From: Symbiodinium natans
Lineage: Eukaryota > Sar > Dinophyceae > Suessiales > Symbiodiniaceae
Assembly: GCA_905221605.1 (NCBI GenBank)
Contig: CAJNDS010002848.1
Location: 62,001 to 126,000, forward strand
Reading direction: 5' to 3'
Length of the DNA: 64,000 nucleotides
Position numbers and translations under genes: made by a program. The stretch's first letter is position 1; each line of letters opens with the position of its first letter. Positions 37,665-47,275 of this stretch are shown here, one piece after another. Under the pieces are notes generated by a model. The model made no database searches, was not told the origin of the DNA, and saw only the letters and a list, made by a program, of their open reading frames with translations.

Positions 37665-40600
37665 CATGTGTTCTATTGACAGGTGCGAGCACTCCCCTCC
37701 CTGCATTCCCTACCCTCAACCTGGTCGAACCCCTGGACCGAAACCTTGCAAAAGAAATTGTGAACTGCGCCGCAGGTCGGGAGGTCGTCTGTTCGAAGTG
37801 CTCACCTTTGATGAACTTCCTTTCCCGGGTGGGCTGCCGAGGCGGCTCATGGATGGGCATTCCTGGGCCCTCTTCACCCTAATGGCCTGAGAGCCCTGTA
37901 CCCTCTCTGCAGAAGCGCTACCCCCAATTGAGAAGGCAAAGAGGCGGGGTTCAGCAACAGCATCGACTCCGAGCCGCATGGCTGCACTAGACCGGCTGGC
38001 GCTGCTGATAAGTTGTGCTTCTTGTTGTGAAGACGCTTCTTTGGGGCTTCCCCGTGAGGTTTTTGGAGTCGCCCCATGAGCTTTAGAAGTTCCAGAATCT
38101 GAAAGCAGTTTGTGCATGATTTCCCTCAGCTTAAGCTGTAAGCCTGGACACGTAGGCATCCTAGGACCCAAGACTTTTGCCGGGTGCCACGTGTTCAACT
38201 GAAAAGCGCGGAAAAGCGGAGCGCAAGCAAGGCCATGGCTTAAAACCGCAGCACAGCAGGGCACACGAAGCAGAGCGCTCTGAAGCTGCAGAGGATGTCG
38301 GGGACGGAGACCGATCCGGAACAGTGCCTCGGCCGAAAACCCTCGAAAGCCCAAAGCGAAAGCTAAGGCGCAGTGTGTTGTGTTGTGCTGTGCTCCAAGC
38401 ACGAATCATGGATCTCAGCTCTTGTATTGTTTGGGAGCCAGCCACATAACCTTCGCAAAGCTGGAAGCCCTTCGCCCCGAAGCCTCCAAACCCTCGGTTC
38501 AAGCCTAGGACTGGACCTTTGCAGGAGTTCTTGGCGCCTGAATGATCCCAACACCCGAGCTGAGGTCTCGTGAGGAGCCCATGGCTCCGACACGCTCGGT
38601 TGACATCTAGGCTTGCTCGTTCCAGGGCTTCGGATGTTGGTTCCGGGTTCGCTGATCAGGTGAACAAGGGGAAAGAGAGGGCTCGAATAGGGCCTGGGAA
38701 TCTAGGATATTTCCCAATCGGAAACATTTTTCCCAGGGTCTTTTGCAAGCGAGAGCCTGTTTAGCATGGGCTGTGGCGCATGAAAATGTAAAGCTTGGGG
38801 CCCTAGGTTTGTTTGCTACCGACCCCAAGCCGCGACCTTCTCAAGCTTTCCCATGTTTTGGACAGTGGTTCTGCACAGCTGCACACGCAATGATCATGCC
38901 CTATCAAAGTACCTCCCGATCCGAGACCTTTCAGTCGAGGGTCGGAGCACATCCCGAGAGATCCCTGGCAAGGCTGCGCCGTCCACTGAAATCAATTACT
39001 TTTGCTGTCGGGCGTGTGCCCGCGATGGCAGTGACGGCAGTGCTGGCAGCCTTCCAAGCGTGGCTGCCAACATGTGTATAGTACCGTGCATAGCTTTTAG
39101 TTTTATGACCACAGATGGAATATGGAGACCCCTCAAAGGCCAGGATGCAGGACGTCCTGAAGCCCACTCTCCACACCGACCCTCACCCTTCGGAGAGGGT
39201 TTTGGCTGTTATAAGCTTGAAGGGTTTTTGAACGCCCTCTCTCCAAGTGAGGGGTTCCTGAATTCTGGTTGCTGGTCCGGATTCAAGCCTTACATCTGCG
39301 GGTTGCTCATCGCTAAGTTGCTCCTGCTCCTGGCACGAGCGGCCACTTTTATAGCGCTTCTGTAGGTTGTAGGTGCACAGAATTCAAAGGCTGGTGGAGA
39401 GCTCGGGTGGCCCTTCTCATTGGGGGTTCAGGAATGTGCCTGCAAGCACCTGGTCTAGACGTGTCAGGATTCCGACTCCCCTGAATTTGTCGCGCATTGA
39501 GGCTCGGGTACTGACGTCCCCGAATTTCTGGTTAGGCCATGTTCTCGCCATGTTCTCACGAATTCTGGGAGTTGAGAATTCTAAGAATCCACTCGCATCA
39601 CCATGGGGTTTCCATGGGGGTTTCATGCTTCAGCTCTTGGAGCAGCGTGGTAAAGCCGGCACAGGGGTACGCCGCCAAGCTATCCTCAGGTGGCAGATCG
39701 TTCGGCCTTTGCTTATTTCACTTTTGCATCATGATGTCCGGCCACGGAGCTGGAGTGATTTGATATCTTTCCGATGGCGAGGCAGTTGTTTTGCTTATTT
39801 GGTTGGCGCTTGGGCGGTTGGGTATGACTGTTTGGCTTGGAATGGAGTCCTTTGATGTTTTGAGACATCTTCATAACAACAGCTTCAGAAAGTCCCCGTT
39901 TTTGTGCCGTTTGTACAGGAAGTCCTCTCGTGGCTTCGTCTCCTGCGAAGGTCACTGGCACCTTTGCACCGGCAGCACAGATTCAGAGGATGGACTGAAA
40001 GAAAGCTTGCATCTCCAGAAGCCCTCGATCCTGAATCCGAGACATGCGCAGGACCGCTGCCGACTAGAAGTTCATCCAAGCACAGCTCTTGTGACGCCTT
40101 CCCAAGCATACACGAAGTATAATTTACATAGACATGACTTTGAACATAGAATCAGCAATACTAGTAGTGTGAATAAAATTCCAACCATAGTGAACAAAAG
40201 ACATTGAAAGTCGCCTGAATCGAGTGAGCACCAAATATTGCGGAATCAAAGATGCCGTAAAGGATAGTGTAAACAAATTATGAAATGATTTAACAACAAA
40301 TATCACCCCAGATCCCAACTTCAGTCGAGCTACGCTGACTGGCCCCCAAACATAAACATGCACCAGTGCACCACAACCCAAACCCTAAGTCGAACCCTCA
40401 ACTCCTTGAACCCGAAACCCCCCCGCTCCCTGACTTCTCCCCTCACTAAGGAGCTAAGAAACGCCGCCCACCGGGCGCTGCAGCGCCTGTCGGGTGCAGA
40501 GGTGGGCATGGTGAGCGGTTTCAGGGGGACCCCTTTGGGATGGATGGCTTTGGGGTATGGCTCAAGTCTATCGAGTCTTGTTATGTGCCGAAGTTTGCGG

Positions 40601-42830
40601 AGTGCTTGGGATGTGCTTGGGATGTGCTTGGGATGTGCTCTCAGGGTTTTTGGGGATTGAGAGCTCAAGGTTGCTCTGTGCTCGATGAAAGGGTCAGGCT
40701 AGAACAGTGCAGACTCTCCCCGAGCCTCACATAGACACGGGAGCTTCTAAGCAGGGCACCCTTTTTGGGGTTTCTTCGTTATGCGAGGATTCCGTGCACG
40801 TGTTTCGCCTTCAAAGAGCTTGTAAGCTCTAAGCAAGGCGCTGCCCTCACTCCCCGATCTGCCGAAGGCTGGCTGGGGCCGGGGGTTGTACTGCAGCGTC
40901 CTGGAATCGCGATCTAAAGAGAACGCAGATCGGGGCCACTTTACCTGAAACCCTCGCACTGCCATCGCACTGCTCAGTACCCTGGTTCCGAACGCCCGCG
41001 GGCCGGTGACAACCCTGGAACCTCGAGGCCACCGAGGTGGCGGTCGAGGCGGTCGAGACGCCCGCGCCGGCCTTGCCAGTTGCAGGCAGACGGGGTTGGG
41101 GTTGGAGCTGAGGTGGTTTGATGCCGAGGGCTTGGGGTTTTTCGGGCCTCTTTTCATCTTTTGGGCTGAAAGGTTTCGAACTTGCAGGCTGGGGCCGGGG
41201 CTGCAGGAACTGTGGGACATGTTCTGGTGCTTGTTGGTTGCACCCCTTGGAGCGTCAACGTATTGCTCTTTGGGGGCTCCAACCCTTCTGCAAGGCCCCC
41301 CTCCAATCTTTTTCTCAGAGTTGTTCTAGGATTTGGTTTGGACCAACCTGTGCAGGACTGCCCGTCGCTCCCAAGGCCGGCCCAGAAGATGGGAGGGGCT
41401 GGGGCGAAGTGCTTTTTTGTCATGAGGCATTTTGCCTGAGGCATTTTGGGGCATTGTTTAGTCGCAAGGTGGCCCGGCCCATTTTCCAAGGAGAGGGCTT
41501 CGTCCCCCTTTCGAGCTGAATGTTGGCGAAGCCTCAAAAGGCTTGGGAGACTTTTCAGGTCTGCCTGCTCTTCCCTGGCCAGGGCTCGCAGCTCTCCGGC
41601 CAGCAACAAGGGTCATGACTTGGGATGTTCCCCCTTCTAACAGTCATTCATAGGGGTTATAATTGGGAGGGTACCAGAATCCCTATCAAGGACTGTCAGT
41701 ACAAGGGCGAACATCACAAGTCATGACGAAGAGGATCTGTTTGTTGTAGCCAGCAAGTCAATCCGAAACCGCAGCCTGCAAGCTAGATTGATTAGGTATT
41801 CCACGCAGTTTCTGTGGTGTTCCGGATTTTTGCGCCACACTTACCGAGGTATGTGAAGATGCTCACTGAAGTGAAGGACCCGAGCTCCTTCCTTTGTTGA
41901 GATCTAGGGCCTCTCCCCCCCTCCCAAAAACATCCTCCTAAAGCATCCCAGAGACCTGAGTCCTGCGAGTCTTGAGCACTCAGCCCTACGTCAGCCACTT
42001 GTCCAAAACATCTCATATCTGATCTCAGGCCTCAAACATCGAGACCCCTATAGTAGGCCCGACAAGCCTTAGCGATACTGGGCAGGACCTGCCAGGTGTC
42101 AGGGCTATGCCGCTGGACTCATCTATTCTGGGCTGGATGACCTTCTGGTTTGAAAGTACGCATGCTTCGGCATGGGGAGAGCATAGTGAATCCACGGAGA
42201 TGCGGCGGTTCAACAGGAATGCGCTGAGTGGGTTCGCTTTGACTTCCTTTTTGATGCGACTCGTACGTAGTGAGAGCCGCAGTCGGCCGAGGCTGCAGCA
42301 GGCGGAAAAGATCCTGGACTTCGATGTGCTGAAGCTGTGCATGGAGGGGCCAGAGGCCGTGCGGCTGATGTTAAGGGCCCTTGGTTCCCTTGGTTCTCTT
42401 GGTTCCCGGCGACAAGGTCTTTTGTAGAAGCAGGTGGTGTTGACCATGGCACCAGCCTTTGGCAGGAGCAGCTTGAGGACACCAAGTACTGCCAGCCAGC
42501 CATGTGCCCGGGGGAGTCCGACCGCCCCCAAGAACCCGAGCGGCTCAGGGGTTTAAAGCTATCAGCTCCAGGGTCCTCATACCTTCAAGCCCGGCTCCTG
42601 CTTTCCCTGCTTCAGTTGAGGGGAGCGTCCGACCCTCCGAAAATGAGGGGCCTTGGGTTTCGGGAATCACAGGTCCAGGCTTTGCGCTGGGTCGGTGCCG
42701 GCTCTACTAGCAGCATCCCCAAGAATATTTGGCGGCCCATGTACCAGCAACCTTCCAAGAGAAGGTACATCGCCGGCCTGGCAGGCGGGCCTCCGATCGA
42801 TGGCTGCGAGACTGCAGGGTGTAGGGCGAC
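33448..42830 (+). CDS. Scattered candidate exons, gene identity and number unresolved
   Basis: Whole-codon, AG-preceded coding pieces: 33448-33498 (AVALLARLEDESLKLQ, ends at GC), 34192-34245 (GLTGASEGCIVLDK, ends at GT), 34588-34674 (VDAAIQILVKAGAYTKSLSK, ends at GC), 35197-~35253 (IWLTTALVCGDRAIHLR), 40451-40501 (ELRNAAHRALQRLSGAE, ends at GT) and 42302-~42370 (AEKILDFDVLKLCMEGPEA). Weaker pieces lie at ~35820-35900 (TAIFSGKILAVAGTQAAF), ~36429-36497 (SGDALEHVLGGTQDQLAE), ~37261-37311 (VLMALLAAVAIFHGILAQ), ~37770-37890 (GRLFEVLTFDELPFPGGL) and ~42715-42800 (RPMYQQPSKRRYIAGLAGG). All are on the + strand. I do not recognise the proteins. Some hydrophobic pieces could continue the preceding gene. 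Confidence 0.35.
35078..35150 (+). repeat. (CT)n microsatellite
   Basis: CT dinucleotides with CCCT interruptions. Confidence 0.95.
36043..36120 (+). repeat. (GTTGCC)n hexanucleotide repeat grading into (GCT)n/(GCC)n
   Basis: At least seven GTTGCC units are followed by GCT and GCC triplets. In one frame this gives poly-(Leu-Pro); I see no reason to call it coding. Confidence 0.92.
37530..37665 (+). repeat. (GTGA)n and (GT)n compound microsatellite
   Basis: GAGT/GTGA tetramers, some interrupted by GTGG, run into GT dinucleotides at about 37637-37663. Confidence 0.95.
37900..40440. other. No gene recognised; AT-rich patch at 40.1-40.3 kb
   Basis: Open frames of 160-170 codons occur at 38853-39365 and 39373-39855 on the + strand, but they carry no motif I know and no hydrophobic or repeat pattern. 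The 228-codon minus-strand frame at 37716-38402 lies opposite candidate exons and looks like a shadow. Bases 40100-40310 are markedly AT-rich. Confidence 0.35.
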
Positions 42831-43207
42831 AGACCCAAGCCACCCCAGGCGTAAACTTTTCAATTCAGTATCAACGACCCACAAAGCCAAACAAAGCTCA
42901 ACTGGGTTCGCTTGCTCCTGTGCTTAGTGTCGGTGCTATGCCTGTAACATTACCGGTATCTGGGAAGGACTTGGAATGGTCTTGTGCTTGTGCGTCGATG
43001 TGTTCTTCAACCGCGTCATAGTCCTTATAGAGCATCCCTTGTGCAAAAGCTCGAATCGCACCGGGACCCCGTCTCTTTGCTTGCAGCATGCGTGTCGTTG
43101 CAGGGGCAGGCGCATGGCATGTGCATGCAACACTGCAGGGCGTACAGTGGCTCGAGACGCGAACATTCGTCTGCAGCCCCCGCTGAGCATCGCAGAGCAT
43201 CGCAGCC

Positions 43208-46200
43208 ATGTCCGAGGCCGAGGCAGTGATCCGCAACCAGTCCGGCTATATCAACCACACGGCCAAGAAGGATTACGGGCCCTTGGAGTTTACTGGGAAA
43301 ATTGCTGGAGGCCTGAGGCTGGACTTGCGTAGGCGGCTGCCGCTCTACGCGAGCGACTGGACGGATGCGTTCAAGCCGGAGAACTTCCAAAAGTCTTTGT
43401 CGTCCATTCTCTACCTCTTCATCGCAGCTTTGGCGCCCGCCATCACCTTCGGAAGCCGCTTCTTGGACGGCACCAATGGCCAGTTCGGAGTGCTGGAAAT
43501 GATTATGTCGACAGCCGTCTCTGGCATGATCTTCTCCACCTTCGCAGGGCAGCCCTTGTCCATCCTCGGAGCGACCGGTCCTTTCCTGGCTTACACCCTC
43601 GTGGTGTATGACATGGCTGTGGGTGCCGATGTGGAGTTCATGCCCTTCTACTTCTGGGTTTGCATGTGGTGTTCGCTCTTCACCATTTTGGTCGCGGTCT
43701 TCGACCTCTGTGCTCTCATGAAGCATGTGACCATGTTCTCGGAAGACATCTTCGCGGGCCTTATTTCTTTGATCTTTATCATCGACGGAGTTAGGCCCGC
43801 CCTTAGCTGGTGAGCATCGCGAGTGTTGTGTTGTCTGTGCGCGCATGCATGCGCGCGCGAGCGTGCGAGAGTACAGGCCAGAAAGCAAGTGTGAGCGCGT
43901 GAGTGGCTGGGTGGCTGCGTTGCTGGCTGGCTGGATATCTGTGTGTCTGTGTGTGTGTGTGTGTGTCCTGTTGTGCATACGGTGATGGGGCCATGCCCAC
44001 ACGTTTTTTGCTTGCGCTCGTCACCCGTTTTGGATTGCCGAAATCTGCAGCAGAGGCCAGCACAGAGCATTGAATCCTGAACGATCCTGCACGATAGTCA
44101 TGTGCATGAGATTGGGCTCATGATATACCTGTCGCATGAAGGTGAAGATGCTGTCTTGTCGAACGAATCCAACTGCGTGTTGTTTTTGGTTGTGCACGAA
44201 GGTAGGTCAGCAAGTGAAGAACGGCCTAGTTGACACATCGCGGCGTGCCTAATCAACCGCTGACCACTTAAAAAACGGGAAGCATGCACATTGGCCATGC
44301 CGGCTGCAGGCCTATTATCGAGAACTTCTCGGAGAACAAGATGAGCCTGACCAGTGCCATGTTCGAGGCCCTACGTCCTCGGGCGTGGCATCATGCATAA
44401 TTTGTTGAAGTTTGTTTTTGAAATTTGTCAAAATTTGTCGAAATTTGGCGAGGCCCTGCTCTTCATGTACACCTTTGGCTTGGCGACCTACCTGTCCCAC
44501 TTCCGCCGCACGCCTTGGCTGCTCCGGCCCATCCGCAACCTCATGGCCAACTTCGCAGTGACCATCTCCCTGGTCACGGCCTCGGCCCTGGCAGCGATCT
44601 ACTCCAGCGACACGAACCTGAGAATGCTGAGCGTCGACGCGGACTTCTCCCCGAACCTCGTCTTGTCGGATGGCAGCAAGCGGCCCTGGGTCGTGAATCC
44701 CATGGGCATCGAGCGCGACTTCCCGGCCTGGGCCATTGCTTACGCGATACTGCCAGCAACCTAGACCCAGAGTAGAGTAGGCCTTCATTCTTCTTTAGGG
44801 TTAGGTTGTAGGCCTATTATACGCCCTTTCAAACCAAGAAGGGCACCCTTTTAATTCCTAGGTTGCTCTTGGGTCCAGGCAATTGGTTTCGCCGTGCTGG
44901 GTTACCTGGACCAGAACCTCACGTCTGTGATCGTGAACAGGCCTTCCAACAACCTGCAGAAGGGGCCAGGCTATCATCTGGATCTGTTTTTTGGCAAGCT
45001 CTTGCAAGAATCATGTTAAATTTGTAGCAGGTTCCCGTTATATGGGTCAGAGAGATAATACTTTTACAAGGCAAAAAACAGTTGTTTGAGGTTTGTCAGG
45101 GGAGCTTTGACGCTGCCCGTCTGCGCCGTATTGGGCCTGCCACTGTCGGTGGCCTCGACGGTACCTAGCATCACCCACGTGATCTCGCTGACCACCTATG
45201 AGGTGAAGCAGCTGCCGGAGGGCGAGCGCAAGGTACCGAGCAAGGTCGTGGAGCAGCGTGCGACGAACTTTCTGATTCACGTGCTTATTGGCTGTGCGCT
45301 CTTCCTGGCGCCGGTGCTGAAGTTCCTGCCCCGGGCCGTGTTGCAGGGCGTGTTCTTCTACATGGGCATCGCAAGCTTGACCGGTAACAACCTTTTCGAC
45401 CGCCTCTTCCTGTGGCTGATCTGGGACCCGGCCAAGTACCCGCAGTACCACTACATCCAGAAGCTGCCCATCCGCCGCGTGCACCTCTACACCATGGTGC
45501 AGGCAGAGTGGCTTTGGAAGATTGATTGGGGTTGTGACTATGGTAGCGACCGTCCACAGCCCGCAGCCTTTCGGGGCCTAGTTAGGGCCTAGTTGCTAGA
45601 AAGCTGGCCTGGTCTCTGCAGCGATCGCTTCATTTTTTTTGGATTCTCTCTCTATATCTCACTTGTTGAGTTTATGTTTTTTCCTCTCTCTATCTCTCTC
45701 TGTCTCTCCCTCCCTGTCTGTCTGCCGCCGCGTTGTGAGGGTCTTAGTCCAGTTTCCCGTTCTCACTCCACTTGTTGGTGACTTCATCTCCCTGTACACA
45801 TGCTACTGGTTGCAGCGAGCGCTTGCTGCGGCATTCGTGGTGCCAACTTAGTGAGCACATGCTCACGCGGCGTTCATCAGCCTAAAGTTGTTCTTCTTGC
45901 CAGGTGGTCTGCCTCGGCATCTTGTACGGTCTCAAAGCCATCAAGGAGACTTCCGTTGTCTTCCCTTTCTTCATGGCTTCCCTGGCCATCATCCGGAAGG
46001 CGTGGGGCAAGAATCGTCCAGACATCTTGGCGCAAGGGTGCACTTTTCCTCACATAAGACCCGCTCATCTAAGCCCCCCCCCCCGCGCCATCTGCAGGCC
46101 ATGCGCTTCCTCTTCACGCAGGAGGAACTGGAGCTGCTGGACAGCCTCCCAGCTGAGGAGGAGGACGGCAAGGCGCTGCCGGGGTTCTCTTTCCTACTAG

Positions 46201-46622
46201 TAGATGTTTGAATGCGGATAGTCATGGATCGTCAGTGTAAATGTCTGCAAGAGTGGCCCTGCCAGGGGCTGAGCCCGGAGCAGCCGGACTTGGTCAACCT
46301 CGAGAAGTCCAAGGCCACTGGCAGACCTGGCAGCTTTTGCGGGGTTGTTGGGGTTTCGGAGTTTAGGCTTTCGGACTTCGATTTGGTGATGTACTTGTGC
46401 GGGCTGTTCGTTGCCGGTTTCAGGGCTTCGTCTGCAGATCTTCTTCGCAAGTTGGGGATGCTGGCAAAGCTTTAGTCAAGGGTGATGGTGAGAGATGCCG
46501 CTGGTATCGCTTTGCCAACATGTCAGGGTTCAGGAATTCGGGTTTGGCGGTTTCGTGTGCAATGGCAAGCCTGTCAGGAGAACGATGAGGGAGAGCCTGC
46601 GAAGGCCCCTATGGGGGTCTGA
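43208..46622 (+). CDS. SLC4-family anion/bicarbonate (or borate) transporter, tandem copy 1
   Basis: Nine exons: 43208-43794, 44310-44367, 44453-44755, 44879-44985, 45100-45502, 45904-45999, 46098-46172, 46266-46313, 46578-46622. They join in phase to a 573-residue protein. SLC4 proteins are 14-span membrane carriers of bicarbonate, other anions or borate. Family marks: LDLRRRLPLYASDW before the first span (~38-51), FGSRFLDGTNGQFG and LGATGPFLAY (exon 1), LDQNLTSVIVNR with QKGPGYHLDL (exon 4), VASTVPSITHV, APVLKFLPRAVLQGVFFYMG and RVHLYTMVQ (exon 5), FTQEELELLDSLPAEEED (exon 7). The large cytosolic N-domain of animal members is absent, as in Bor1-like forms. Seven of eight introns are GC-AG; intron 4 (44986-45099) is GT-AG. 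Substrate cannot be read from sequence. The ATG is the first in frame. Confidence 0.93.
43795..44309 (+). other. SLC4 intron 1, GC-AG, with (GT)n tract (copy 1; equivalent in all copies)
   Basis: The intron starts GCCCGC after TTAG and ends GGCTGCAG. Joining gives V-R-P-I-I-E-N-F across the boundary. AGGCC occurs at both ends, so the cut could slide; the GC-AG placement is the one with a consensus acceptor. A purine-pyrimidine stretch (GCGCGCATGCATGCGCGCGC) and a (GT)n tract at 43940-43967 lie inside. Copies 2 and 3 lack the (GT)n part. Confidence 0.85.
44368..44452 (+). other. SLC4 intron 2, 85 bp, GC-AG, flanked by a 9-bp direct repeat
   Basis: CGAGGCCCT occurs at the exon 2/intron boundary (from 44364) and again at the intron/exon 3 boundary (from 44449). 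The interior is AT-rich, with three near-repeats of AAATTTGTC. The flanking repeat looks like a target-site duplication of the kind made by inserted introns. Confidence 0.8.
45503..45903 (+). other. SLC4 intron 5 with pyrimidine-rich expansion (copies 1-3)
   Basis: 401 bp here and 408 bp in copies 2 and 3, GC-AG. It contains a CT-rich block at about 45640-45725. The equivalent intron of copy 4 (57559-57664) is 106 bp and lacks the block. Confidence 0.8.
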
Positions 46623-47275
46623 GCCACCGCAGCCCGCCTTTGCCCTAGCAAAAGTAGGCAGATCTTCTTCCTTCTTCGGATGGAACCGTTAAATGGGGCC
46701 TGAAGGGCCTGCGAATATACAGAATTCGTTGAGGTTTTGGCTGATTTTGGCTCCTTGGAGCTGGCTGGCGGGGCCCTTGCTGCAGCAATGGGTTCGTGCC
46801 TGACAAACCCTTACATCCAAGCAGCACTGGCCGGAGCGCTGGCGCAGACACTGCCCCGGCTGGTCCTGGCGCTTGGATCGTGGTGCCCTGAGTGGGCACA
46901 ACGGTGCCGGGAACAGAAAGTTCAGCTTTGGGAGGCCGTCGCCACAGGCGAACATCTCCAAATCTACCCTGTACAGCCCCCGGCGCCAAACCCTCTACCC
47001 CTCATGCACACGGTGCGGAAAAGGACGAGCATGACTCCACTCTGAAGGCCTTTGCACATGAGGTAATGTCGTAGGACTCCGTACCCAGTAAAGAGCATCC
47101 CTCGTCAATGCCTTCCGACAAAAGCTCGAACCACAAGCGCCTTCTGCGCACCCCTCCGTTTTGCTGGTCGCATGGTCTCCGCAGTTGCAGGTGCGTGACA
47201 CGTGTATCGCAGGGCACGCAGTGGCTCGAGACACGAACGCCCGCCTCACCGCAGGCCCCCTGAACATCGTCAGCC
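46623..47275 (+). other. SLC4 array spacer 1, with conserved 114-bp block
   Basis: The 653-bp spacer between copies 1 and 2 holds the block at 46803-46916, open in the frame IQAALAGALAQTL...ALGSWCPEWAQR. An ATTTTGGCTC motif at 46744-46753 resembles the 3' part of the dinoflagellate spliced leader. Close to the next ATG are several AG sites usable for leader addition. Confidence 0.7.

Noticed and set aside
37716..38402. 228-codon minus-strand frame
   Set aside because: Composition is that of a shadow frame. The opposite strand reads better (LFEVLTFDELPFPGG).
43025..44002. Minus-strand frame of 325 codons opposite SLC4 exon 1 (with equivalents at 47270-47956, 51263-51949 and 55262-56119)
   Set aside because: Antisense shadow of a GC-rich coding exon. 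It copies exactly with the array and shows no domain.
44354..44764. Exon 3 read as an independent 136-codon protein starting MPCSRPYVLG
   Set aside because: The first 30 residues come from intron 2. The SLC4 homology begins only at the exon 3 acceptor.
45593..45851. Short frames in SLC4 intron 5
   Set aside because: CT-rich low-complexity translation, absent from copy 4.
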